Assembly (NCBI GenBank): GCA_017411385.1
Contig: JAFQQF010000013.1
Coordinates: 40,412 to 104,411 of the forward strand
DNA from: Ruminococcus sp.
GTDB lineage: Bacteria > Bacillota > Clostridia > Oscillospirales > Acutalibacteraceae
DNA: 64,000 bases
Direction: 5' to 3'
Position 1 is the first letter of the stretch, and every line of letters starts with the position of its first letter. This document shows, one piece after another, positions 44,416 through 51,884 of the stretch. The notes under the pieces were generated by a model. That model saw only the letters and a list, made by a program, of their open reading frames with translations, searched no databases and was not told the origin of the DNA. The position numbers and the translations under genes were made by a program.

Positions 44416-44452
44416 AAAGCTTCGCAAAGGAGCAAAACCTCTGCGAAGCTTT
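44416..44452 (-). terminator. Terminator of DUF896 gene
   Basis: AAAGCTTCGCA/TGCGAAGCTTT with inner AGG/CCT pairing, 21 bases after the stop. Confidence 0.7.
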
Positions 44453-44473
44453 AATTTCTGCATATTAACAACC

Positions 44474-44689
44474 TTATCCCTGTTTTTTGGGAAAAGCCTC
44501 CTTAAAGGGCACAACCTGCCCCTTTTCATCCTTAACACTTACATTATCAAGGGTAGCTTCAAACTGACTTCTGATACCGCCAAGGTATATTTTGTAGAGC
44601 TTCTTCTGCTCTTCCTGTTCTTGGGGTGTAAGCCCTACCGTCTTCTTCTTTTTTGCAAGCTCATTGATTCTTTTGAGTGTGCTGTCCAT
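44474..44689 (-). CDS. DUF896 / YnzC-like small protein (71 aa)
   Basis: Small cytoplasmic protein starting at ATG 44689 with AGAGGTG upstream; longer upstream reading is not supported because the promoter (44714-44742) lies inside it. The sequence RINELAKKKKTVGLTPQEQEEQKKLY...YL and NVSVKDEKGQ matches the DUF896/YnzC family, a two-helix protein of unknown function linked in Bacillus to the SOS operon yneA-ynzC. Single gene here, divergent from an XRE regulator. Confidence 0.9.
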   Translation of the reverse strand: MDSTLKRINELAKKKKTVGLTPQEQEEQKKLYKIYLGGIRSQFEATLDNVSVKDEKGQVVPFKEAFPKKQG

Positions 44690-44713
44690 TCTTATCACCT
44701 CTGCAATGCAGAT

Positions 44714-44742
44714 ACTATAACACAAAACTGATAAATTATCAA
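44714..44742 (-). promoter_or_regulatory. Promoter of DUF896 gene
   Basis: Minus strand TTGATA (44737-44742), 17 bases, TATAGT (44714-44719). The -35 box is four bases from that of the opposite promoter. Confidence 0.7.
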
Positions 44743-44746
44743 GCAA

Positions 44747-44775
44747 TTGAATTATCCGATCAGTTGTGTTAATAT
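44747..44775 (+). promoter_or_regulatory. Promoter of XRE regulator
   Basis: TTGAAT (44747-44752), 17 bases, TAATAT (44770-44775); divergent from the DUF896 promoter. Confidence 0.7.
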
Positions 44776-44804
44776 GAAAACAAACCACTATAGGGAGCAT
44801 AAAC

Positions 44805-45641
44805 ATGAGTATTATCGGCAAACAAATCAAAAAATACCGCGTTGCAAAGAACATCACGCAAGAACAGCTTGGCCAACTTGTGGGTGTCACTACCCAAGCC
44901 GTTTCCAAATGGGAAAGAGGCTCAACCCCGGATGCAGAGCTTTTGCCTGCATTGTCACAGGTACTATGTGTAAGCATCGACACCTTGTTCGGTAGAGAAG
45001 AAGAAACCCTTGTGTCAACACTCGCCCGTAAAATCAGCTCTATGCCCAACAAAGAGGCCTTCAAGTTTGCCTTTGGCATTTGCTGGGCAATGGAAATCGG
45101 CTTGCGTCAGGATGAAAATATGCCTGACGACATCCTAAACACTTTTATTGATTACTCTGCTGTCAGTTCAGATAAAGCAGATTATACAGCAAAAATGGTC
45201 TACGATAACGGTATTGCAACGGCAAGGCTTTCTCAGGACTGGCACCACTTCTTTTTGATGTCGGAACCAAAAAACGGTATAAAAGCACAGTTATCTGATA
45301 CCGAAACCCTCAGACAAGTATTTGAAATTTTCGCCGATAAAAGAATGATTAGTATTATTTTTTATATGTACTCCCGACTCAACACCCCCATTGCAACATC
45401 TCTCATCAGCAAAAACACAGGTATTGACACCGAAGAAGTCGACAAGTGTATGAAAGTGCTGTGCGACAACAGGTTGGCAACAAGAAGCATTGTAGCTACT
45501 GCGGACGGCGAAATATTCACCTATATGTTTCATCAGGAAAGCTCCGTAATACCCTTGTTATGCATAGCCGACGAAATTGCAAAGAAAGATTTTCACGATG
45601 TTATAGGAGCCTTTGAACGAACCAAACCCCTGCTGCAATAA
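44805..45641 (+). CDS. XRE-family regulator with C-terminal winged-helix-like domain
   Basis: 278 residues. N-terminal XRE helix-turn-helix (about 5-60: IKKYRVAKNITQEQLGQLV, TTQAVSKWERGSTPDAELL). The middle is helical and unassigned. Residues about 190-250 (ATSLISKNTGIDTEEVDKCM...LATRSIVATADGEIFTYMF) look like a winged-helix fold, so the protein may carry two DNA-binding parts. GGGAG precedes ATG 44805. It lies 122 bases upstream of the MutS-like gene on the same strand and may regulate it; that gene has its own promoter. Confidence 0.85.
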   Translation: MSIIGKQIKKYRVAKNITQEQLGQLVGVTTQAVSKWERGSTPDAELLPALSQVLCVSIDTLFGREEETLVSTLARKISSMPNKEAFKFAFGICWAMEIGLRQDENMPDDILNTFIDYSAVSSDKADYTAKMVYDNGIATARLSQDWHHFFLMSEPKNGIKAQLSDTETLRQVFEIFADKRMISIIFYMYSRLNTPIATSLISKNTGIDTEEVDKCMKVLCDNRLATRSIVATADGEIFTYMFHQESSVIPLLCIADEIAKKDFHDVIGAFERTKPLLQ

Positions 45642-45693
45642 ACTTACGGTTGATTTCATTTTCTTTTGGTTGATACACTAAACAAAAAGTTGC

Positions 45694-45722
45694 TTGATTA
45701 CATTCAACCTCAGGTTTATACT
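45694..45722 (+). promoter_or_regulatory. Promoter of MutS-like gene with internal dyad
   Basis: TTGATT (45694-45699), 17 bases, TATACT (45717-45722). The spacer holds the dyad AACCTCAGGTT (45706-45716), a possible operator. Confidence 0.65.
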
Positions 45723-45763
45723 ATTTATGTAACAGCAAAGCAAACACACATAAGGAGGTTACT

Positions 45764-47473
45764 ATGAATCAAGAAGAATTCAGCCTGTTTTATCCCGAAG
45801 GCTCTGATACAACAAGCCTAACTCTTCAGAAAGAAGCCATAAACGACCTGTCCATAGACTACCTTGTAGAGGCTCTCACAAAAGAACCCTACGAGCAAAA
45901 CAGCATCAAACAGCTCCTCATACAAATCACCTGCGACGAGGAGATTATAAAATACCGCTGTGATGTATTTGAGGATTTCCTCAGATTTCCTAAGCTCAGA
46001 GAAGATTTAACAACCCTTCTTGCAAAGCTCAAGGATTTGCGTGAAATCGAAAGATTTCAGAAGGATTTTGAGTCCTCTCACCTTTGGCAGCTTGTAAACC
46101 GTCTGCGCGAGATGGACTGCTACGTTGACTGCATCACTCAGATTAAAACAACCTTGGAAGGGCTCGACATCCGCTCCGAAGGACTTATCACTTTGAGAAA
46201 CAAGGTGCAGGCAATTTACAACGACAGCGGATTCCCCCTGCTCAAAGAAGACATCGAAACGACACTCAAGGAAGTTCGAAACGTAAAGAGTATTACTTTG
46301 GGTGTTAACCTTGACGATATGCTCCGCCCAAAGACTGTGGGTGTAATCTGCCTCAACAACAAACACTTCACCGACAGCGGTCTGCTTAAAAAGTTTATGA
46401 GCTTTGCCTCAAAGCAAAGCGAGCTTCACGAAGGCACCGATGTTTCGGGCTTTCTCTCTTTCCATCCTGCCAACCCCACAACATCTTCCTTCGGTTTAGG
46501 TCAAGCGGTAACAGGTGCACAGCAGGATATAAACCACTTTGAAAACTCAAGCCTTACAGGTGCAGACCCAATGTCGGACGCTCTCAAGCGAGTTGTAACC
46601 GACATCCTCAAAAGAACAGTTAACAACCTGAAATCCATGCTGAACAAGTACGTAGGCATCAGCGGTTACTCCTTCATAAGCCTTATGCCCGAGATCATCT
46701 TCTACATCCGCTTTGCTGAGCTTATTGACAAAATCTTGGCAAAAGGACTGCCCTGTTGCAAAGCAGAAATAACTAGTAAGGCAAACCGCACCTGCACAAT
46801 CCGCGATATATACAACTTCAAGCTTGCAATCAAATCCGTACAGGAAAACTCAGACAACAGCATTGTCACCAACGACTTTGAATTTTCTCAAAAGGGCAGA
46901 ATATATATCCTCACAGGTCCTAACCGAGGCGGCAAAACCACCATCACTCAGGCTGTGGGACTTTGCTTTCTGCTTGCACAGCACGGCATTTATGTACCTG
47001 CAACAAGCATGAGCTTCAGCCCTTGCGACAACATCTACACCCACTTTCCTGCTGACGAAAACGATACCGTAGATTTAGGCAGACTTGGCGAAGAAAGCAA
47101 GCGTCTTTCTGAAATCTTCCAAAGTGCCACAAGATACAGCCTGCTTCTTTTAAACGAAAGCCTTGCCACCACCAACGTTGCCGAAGGACTTTACATTGCA
47201 AAGGATGTAATCAGAGCAATGCGTTACCTGGGTGTGAGGTGTGTGTTCAATACCCACATGCACGACCTTGCCCGCAACCTCGCACAGATGAACGAGGAAA
47301 CAAAGGGTGACAGCTTTGTTGAAAGTATGGTAACAGGGGTAGAAAACGGAGAGCGTTCCTACAAAATTTTCATCGCACCCCCACAGGGTGTCAGCTATGC
47401 CAAGGATATTGCCGAAAAATACGGTGTAACCTTTGAAAGCATCAAACAAAACATCGACTCACGAACAGAATAA
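45764..47473 (+). CDS. MutS-related ATPase without mismatch-recognition domain
   Basis: 569 residues. The C-terminal 200 residues are a MutS domain V ATPase: Walker A TGPNRGGKTTITQ (near residue 388), Walker B region LLLLNESLATTN (near 462; Asn-Glu replaces the classical Asp-Glu) and FNTHMHDLA. The N-terminal part is helical with core or lever-like segments, without the mismatch-binding domain I (no FYE motif), so it is not classical MutS. It may act on recombination or branched DNA, or another process. AAGGAGG precedes the start. Preceded by an XRE regulator. Confidence 0.85.
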   Translation: MNQEEFSLFYPEGSDTTSLTLQKEAINDLSIDYLVEALTKEPYEQNSIKQLLIQITCDEEIIKYRCDVFEDFLRFPKLREDLTTLLAKLKDLREIERFQKDFESSHLWQLVNRLREMDCYVDCITQIKTTLEGLDIRSEGLITLRNKVQAIYNDSGFPLLKEDIETTLKEVRNVKSITLGVNLDDMLRPKTVGVICLNNKHFTDSGLLKKFMSFASKQSELHEGTDVSGFLSFHPANPTTSSFGLGQAVTGAQQDINHFENSSLTGADPMSDALKRVVTDILKRTVNNLKSMLNKYVGISGYSFISLMPEIIFYIRFAELIDKILAKGLPCCKAEITSKANRTCTIRDIYNFKLAIKSVQENSDNSIVTNDFEFSQKGRIYILTGPNRGGKTTITQAVGLCFLLAQHGIYVPATSMSFSPCDNIYTHFPADENDTVDLGRLGEESKRLSEIFQSATRYSLLLLNESLATTNVAEGLYIAKDVIRAMRYLGVRCVFNTHMHDLARNLAQMNEETKGDSFVESMVTGVENGERSYKIFIAPPQGVSYAKDIAEKYGVTFESIKQNIDSRTE

Positions 47474-47480
47474 TAAACAT

Positions 47481-47512
47481 AAAAGAGCACGGATACCCTC
47501 CGTGCTCTTTTA
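47481..47512 (+). terminator. Terminator of MutS-like gene
   Basis: AAAAGAGCACGG/CCGTGCTCTTTT perfect stem, seven-base loop, eight bases after the stop. Confidence 0.85.
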
Positions 47513-47530
47513 AATATAGAATGGTCAGGC

Positions 47531-47601
47531 TCCCTCAAAGAGGGAAGCTGTTTACATCTCCCTTCTGTGCTTACGCACAGCCACCCTCCTCATTAAGGAG
47601 G
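47531..47601. repeat. Cluster of three short palindromes at gene end
   Basis: TCCCTC-aaa-GAGGGA (47531-47545), CTGTGC-ttac-GCACAG (47565-47580) and CCTCCT-N5-AGGAGG (47585-47601) in a row. The last two contain the final codons and the stop of the HD gene. They resemble a small interspersed palindromic element of the kind frequent in gut Firmicutes. Confidence 0.55.
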
Positions 47602-48176
47602 TCTTTCTCGCAAAAAAGCTCATAAACATTCTTGCCGACTTTTTGGCTGAAATACCCTTTCAATTCTATGTGCTTATCCCATTTTTCCTGCGGATAATAT
47701 CCGTATCGCACCTTAACATCAGCCATTCTTTTTTCCACAGAAACCACACCCTGAGCAGAACCCATTGCATCACACAGTTGAATTAACCTGTCATAATCAT
47801 CGTACTGTGTTTTTTCAATGTACTCTTCAACAAAAAGCTTTACGTCCTCTGTCACGTCGCAATTTCCAACATACGAGATTAAACTCTTCACCGCAAAAGA
47901 ATGGGTAATGCAAATCCGAGCAACCTCATCGTAGCCGAGAGATTTCATATATATGTATCCGTCATACACGTGAGCCAAGTGCTTCACACCGAACTTCCTG
48001 CCGATGTCGTGCAAAAGTCCAAAGACATAAGCTTTCTCAGCATCTAAGCCTACACAATTCATTGCTATTTTTTCTGCACAAAATGCAACTGCCTTGCTGT
48101 GCTTTACCCAAGGTCCTAGATTTGACCTTTCCGCATCTTCAAGCAATCTGTGTGCTTCTTCTCTGCTTGGAATCAC
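47571..48176 (-). CDS. HD-domain phosphohydrolase (201 aa)
   Basis: Metal-dependent phosphohydrolase fold of the YqeK/HDIG-like HD superfamily. First His26 (VKHSKAV), HD motif LLHDIGR (His56-Asp57), later His residues in GVKHLAHVYDG and ITHSF, and Asp in LIQLCDAMG. The substrate (a nucleotide or second messenger) is unknown. The last residues, about NEEGGCA, are encoded inside a palindromic repeat, so the natural C-terminus may once have been different. Confidence 0.85.
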   Translation of the reverse strand: MIPSREEAHRLLEDAERSNLGPWVKHSKAVAFCAEKIAMNCVGLDAEKAYVFGLLHDIGRKFGVKHLAHVYDGYIYMKSLGYDEVARICITHSFAVKSLISYVGNCDVTEDVKLFVEEYIEKTQYDDYDRLIQLCDAMGSAQGVVSVEKRMADVKVRYGYYPQEKWDKHIELKGYFSQKVGKNVYELFCEKDLLNEEGGCA

Positions 48177-48193
48177 TCAAACATCTCCAATGC

Positions 48194-48550
48194 TTATTTA
48201 TTAAAAACCTCTGCCCACTGAGGCTCCTTGAAGCCGATGAGGACTGTGTCCTCTGTAACAAGCAATGGTCTTTTCACAAGCATTCCGTCGGTTGCAAGGA
48301 GATTTATCTGCTCTTCCTCCGACATTTCGGGAAGCTTTGCTTTGAGCTCCATTGATTTATAAAGAAGTCCGCTTGTGTTAAAGAATTTTCTTAAAGGCTG
48401 TCCGCTCTTTGTATACCACACTCTCAGCTCATCTGCAGTGGGGTTCTCCTCTTTGATGTTTCTGAGGGTATATTCAACCCCTTTTTCTTCCAGCCAAGCT
48501 TGTGCCTTTTTACAGGTTGTGCACTTGGGATAGCAGATAAAAGTTACCAT
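48194..48550 (-). CDS. ArsC/Spx-family thioredoxin-fold protein (118 aa)
   Basis: Small thioredoxin-fold protein with Cys10-Thr-Thr-Cys13 in YPKCTTCKKAQAWLEEKGV, followed by LRNIKEENPTADEL, PLRKFFNTSGLLYK and LLVTEDTVLIGF, the layout of the ArsC/Spx/YffB family (118 residues is typical). The CxxC motif allows redox switching as in Spx-like proteins; arsenate reduction is possible, but no ars genes are near. ATG 48550 sits six bases after AAAGGTG; GTG 48559 is part of that site. It follows tex by 12 to 21 bases with the same orientation and may be co-transcribed with it. Confidence 0.88.
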   Translation of the reverse strand: MVTFICYPKCTTCKKAQAWLEEKGVEYTLRNIKEENPTADELRVWYTKSGQPLRKFFNTSGLLYKSMELKAKLPEMSEEEQINLLATDGMLVKRPLLVTEDTVLIGFKEPQWAEVFNK

Positions 48551-48571
48551 ATCAATCACCTTTTATAAAAC

Positions 48572-50719
48572 TTAAAAACCTTTCATTGTAAGAGAAATAC
48601 GCTTTTTTGGCACGTCAACGGAAAGCACCTTAACCTTTACAATATCGCCTACCTTGAGAGCTTCGGAAGGATGCTTTATAAACTTTTCGCTTATCTGAGA
48701 GATATGCACAAGTCCGTCTTGATGCACACCGATGTCAACAAAAGCACCGAAGTCGATTACATTTCGCACCGTACCTGTAAGCTCCATTCCCTCACGCAAA
48801 TCCTCCATCCCCATTACATCTGTGCGAAGCACAGGTGCGGGCAAGCTCTCTCGGGGGTCACGGCCGGGCTGAGTAAGCTCGGAAAGGATATCCTCAAGGG
48901 TAGGCACACCGATGCCAAGTTCCTGTGCAACGGCTACCTTGTCTGTCACCTTGTCCCTGATACCCTTGATACCGCCTGACTCTACATCCTTTGCAGTATA
49001 GCCCAGAAGCTTCAGAAGCTCCTTTGCCGCCTTGTAGGATTCAGGGTGCACCGCTGTATTATCGAGTGCCTCTTTACTGTCTGCAACACGCAAAAATCCT
49101 GCACACTGCTCAAATGCCTTGGGGCCCAGCTTAGGTACCTTTTTAAGCTCTGCACGGCTTGTGAATTTTCCGTTTTCTTCTCTGTATGCAACGATATTCT
49201 TGCAAACTGTGGAGCTTAAACCTGCAATACGTGAAAGCAGAGCAGGAGAAGCCGTGTTAAGGTCTGCACCAACAGAGTTTACGCAATCCTCAACAACGCC
49301 GTCAAGGGTTTCGCCCAGACGCTTCTGAGGCATATCGTGCTGATACTGACCGATACCAATGGACTTGGGGTCTATCTTTACAAGCTCTGCCAAGGGGTCC
49401 TGCAGACGTCTTGCGATGGAAACCGCACTTCGCAAGGTCAAGTCAAGCTCGGGAAGTTCATCTGCCGCAAGCTTACTGGCAGAGTAAATAGATGCACCTG
49501 CTTCACTTACTATCATATAGGCAAGGTCGGGCTTTTTAGCCTCGGCAATAACCTCGGCGGCAAATAGCTCAGTTTCCTTGCTGGCGGTACCGTTACCGAT
49601 AGAAAGCACGGTAGCACCGTATTTTTTAATAAGGCTCAAAAGCTTTGCCTTTGACTCTGCTACCTTTGCCTCGGAATGTGTGGGATAAATAACAGTTGTA
49701 TCAAGAACTCTGCCTGTGCCGTCAACCACCGCCACCTTACAGCCTGTACGGTAACCGGGGTCAAGTCCGATTACCACTCTGTCCTTTACGGGAGGCTGCA
49801 TCAGAAGCTGGTGCAGATTGGTAGCAAAGAGCTTCATGGCAGCTACAGAGGCATTCTCTGTAAGCTCAGCTCTCACCTCACGCTCAATAGAAGGCAGGAG
49901 AAGTCGGGTGTAGGCATCCTCGCAGGCAGTCATTACAGCCTCCGAGCAAGGAGATGTTCCCTTTACCATTACCTTTCTTATCATATTAAGAGGCTTTTCG
50001 TCCTCAATCTCTACAGTAACCTTCAGAAATTTTTCTCTTTCACCGCGGTTGATTGCAAGAATTCTGTGACCGCTGATTTTCTTAACAGGCTCTGAAAAAT
50101 CATAATAACCTGTATATACGCTTTCTGCCTCTTCGTCTGTTGCCACACTCTTTATAATTCCGTTTACCCAGATAAGATTGAAGAGGCGTTTGCGGATATC
50201 GGGGTTATCGGAACAAACCTCAGCAATAATATCCAAAGCACCCTGCAGAGCATCTTCTGCAGTTTCTACACCCTTTTCTGCATCCACGTAGTTTTCTGCC
50301 AAATCTATGGGAAAAACTTCTTCGTTCTCCTGAGCCAGAATAAATTCGGCAAGAGGCTCCAAGCCCTTCTCCTTTGCAACGGATGCACGGGTTTTTCTTT
50401 TGGGTCTGAAGGGTCTGTAGATGTTCTCCAAATCAGCCATTGTTTCAGCTTTTGCAATTGACTCTCTGATTTCGGCAGTCATCTTCTCCTGAGCTTCAAT
50501 AAGCTCTGTAATCTCCTGTGCACGGGCTACAAAATTGCGAAGATACTCAAGTCTTTCTGCAAACTCACGAATAAGCTGGTCGTCCATAGAGCCGTGCATT
50601 TCCTTACGGTAACGGGCAATAAAGGGAATGGTGTTGCCCTCGTCAAGAAGGGCAATAATATTGCCTGCATACTCAGGCTTAATGTTAAACTCCTGCGATA
50701 GCTTTGCTGCAAAATCCAT
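48572..50719 (-). CDS. tex: RNA-binding transcription accessory protein Tex
   Basis: 715-residue cytoplasmic protein with the full Tex architecture: N-terminal helical region (NIIALLDEGNTIPFIARYRKEM), YqgF/RuvC-like fold (VIGLDPGYRTGCKVAVVDGTG), helix-hairpin-helix motifs (NTASPALLSRIAGLSSTVCKNI and GPKAFEQCAGFLR) and a C-terminal S1 RNA-binding domain (about 645-712, GTVRNVIDFGAFVDIGVHQDG). Tex binds RNA and RNA polymerase and affects transcription in many bacteria. Confidence 0.96.
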   Translation of the reverse strand: MDFAAKLSQEFNIKPEYAGNIIALLDEGNTIPFIARYRKEMHGSMDDQLIREFAERLEYLRNFVARAQEITELIEAQEKMTAEIRESIAKAETMADLENIYRPFRPKRKTRASVAKEKGLEPLAEFILAQENEEVFPIDLAENYVDAEKGVETAEDALQGALDIIAEVCSDNPDIRKRLFNLIWVNGIIKSVATDEEAESVYTGYYDFSEPVKKISGHRILAINRGEREKFLKVTVEIEDEKPLNMIRKVMVKGTSPCSEAVMTACEDAYTRLLLPSIEREVRAELTENASVAAMKLFATNLHQLLMQPPVKDRVVIGLDPGYRTGCKVAVVDGTGRVLDTTVIYPTHSEAKVAESKAKLLSLIKKYGATVLSIGNGTASKETELFAAEVIAEAKKPDLAYMIVSEAGASIYSASKLAADELPELDLTLRSAVSIARRLQDPLAELVKIDPKSIGIGQYQHDMPQKRLGETLDGVVEDCVNSVGADLNTASPALLSRIAGLSSTVCKNIVAYREENGKFTSRAELKKVPKLGPKAFEQCAGFLRVADSKEALDNTAVHPESYKAAKELLKLLGYTAKDVESGGIKGIRDKVTDKVAVAQELGIGVPTLEDILSELTQPGRDPRESLPAPVLRTDVMGMEDLREGMELTGTVRNVIDFGAFVDIGVHQDGLVHISQISEKFIKHPSEALKVGDIVKVKVLSVDVPKKRISLTMKGF

Positions 50720-50808
50720 AGTTCATATTCCTTTACTTAAAAATATAACCTAATTATAACACAAACATCCCAAATTTCAAACCCAAGGATAAAGCTTATC
50801 CATAACCC

Positions 50809-50837
50809 TTGTATTTTAACTGCACTTAGTCTATACT
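50809..50837 (+). promoter_or_regulatory. Promoter of ComEA-like gene
   Basis: TTGTAT (50809-50814), 17 bases, TATACT (50832-50837). Confidence 0.65.
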
Positions 50838-50853
50838 GAAAACAGGTGATATT

Positions 50854-51222
50854 ATGAAGAAACTGCTCAGACGTCCTGAAGCACTGCTGATTTGTATGGG
50901 GCTTGCTTTTCTCAGCGTTACCATACTTGCGAGCTATTTTTCTGCTTACATTCCCGAAGGACAAAAAATCATCTATGTGACAAAGGAAGAAAAAGAAGCC
51001 TTGCTTCAGGAAGGCTATGCCGACTCTGTGCTTATCAATCTTAACACCACCACCTCAGAGGAGCTTTGTTCCCTTGAAGGCATAAGCACAGTCACCGCCG
51101 ATGCCATAATCGCCTACCGCACAGAGCACGGAAGCTTTGACAGCGTAGAGGAGCTGAAAAACATCAAAGGTATCGGAGAGGTGAAATTTAAAAGCATCTG
51201 CCCTTATGTTGTCGCAGAGTAA
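50854..51222 (+). CDS. ComEA-like helix-hairpin-helix protein (122 aa)
   Basis: Membrane segment at about 11-31 (ALLICMGLAFLSVTILASYF), then an extracellular linker and two helix-hairpin-helix motifs (about 60-120: INLNTTTSEELCSLEGISTV and EELKNIKGIGEVKFKSI). This is the ComEA DNA-binding domain without the usual SLBB part, so it may bind DNA outside the membrane in uptake. No other com genes are near, and competence is not otherwise indicated. ATG 50854 has AGGTG upstream. Confidence 0.88.
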   Translation: MKKLLRRPEALLICMGLAFLSVTILASYFSAYIPEGQKIIYVTKEEKEALLQEGYADSVLINLNTTTSEELCSLEGISTVTADAIIAYRTEHGSFDSVEELKNIKGIGEVKFKSICPYVVAE

Positions 51223-51231
51223 GCCAGCCTC

Positions 51232-51260
51232 TTGCCTTGACAAGGAAATAATACTATAAT
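51232..51260 (+). promoter_or_regulatory. Promoter of yfcE
   Basis: TTGCCT (51232-51237), 17 bases, TATAAT (51255-51260). Confidence 0.6.
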
Positions 51261-51290
51261 ATAAAAACACAATCGGAGTGAGGAAATTTT

Positions 51291-51836
51291 ATGAAATGGT
51301 TTATTGCATCAGATATTCACGGAAGTGCTTTCTACTGCGAAAAACTTCTTAAGGCTTTCGAAAAAGAAAAAGCAGACAGGATTCTGCTTCTGGGAGATAT
51401 ACTTTATCACGGGCCCAGAAACGACCTGCCCAAAGGCTACAATCCAAAAGACGTCATTGCTATGCTAAACCCCTTGAAGGATATAATCCTCTGTGTCAGA
51501 GGCAACTGTGAAGCCGAGGTTGACCAGATGGTGCTTGACTTCCCCGTGCTTGCAGATTACGCACTTATCCCCACAGATAAAAACTTAATCTATGTAACCC
51601 ACGGTCATAACTTCAACAACGCAAAGCTTCCTGCAATAAAAACGGGAGATATTCTTCTGCACGGACACACCCACGTGCCTGCCTGCGAAGAGCACCCCAC
51701 TCACATCTACATAAATCCCGGCTCAGTTTCAATCCCTAAGGAAGACTCTCCCCACAGCTATATGACACTTGAAAACAACACCTTCACTTGGAAAAACCTT
51801 GATGGTGAAGCATACAAAACCTACACTATAAAATAA
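51291..51836 (+). CDS. yfcE: YfcE-type metallophosphodiesterase (181 aa)
   Basis: Calcineurin-like phosphodiesterase with metal ligands Asp8 and His10 (SDIHGS), LLLGDILYHGPRNDLPKGY, VRGNCEAEVDQM, YVTHGHNF and LLHGHTHVP. The motif spacing and length (181 residues, versus 184 in Escherichia coli) closely follow E. coli YfcE, a manganese-dependent phosphodiesterase active on model diesters; its natural substrate is not established. Single gene with its own promoter and terminator. Confidence 0.92.
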   Translation: MKWFIASDIHGSAFYCEKLLKAFEKEKADRILLLGDILYHGPRNDLPKGYNPKDVIAMLNPLKDIILCVRGNCEAEVDQMVLDFPVLADYALIPTDKNLIYVTHGHNFNNAKLPAIKTGDILLHGHTHVPACEEHPTHIYINPGSVSIPKEDSPHSYMTLENNTFTWKNLDGEAYKTYTIK

Positions 51837-51837
51837 C

Positions 51838-51872
51838 AAAACAGGACTGTCTGCAAAAACAGTCCTGTTTTT
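51838..51872. terminator. Bidirectional terminator
   Basis: AAACAGGACTGT/ACAGTCCTGTTT with T-runs on the plus-strand side; it separates yfcE from the convergent transglutaminase-dockerin gene. Confidence 0.8.
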
Positions 51873-51884
51873 TATTGTTTACAT

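Noticed and set aside
44690-45079. Long N-terminal extension of the DUF896 protein on the minus strand
   Set aside because: It is antisense to the XRE regulator, contains the promoter pair at 44714-44775, and the family is only about 70 residues long.
45690-45724. MerR-type promoter with 19-base spacer before the MutS-like gene
   Set aside because: A normal reading TTGATT-17-TATACT fits better, and no MerR regulator is adjacent; only the dyad is kept as a possible operator.
47531-47601. CRISPR array
   Set aside because: Only three different palindromes, no repeated unit with spacers.
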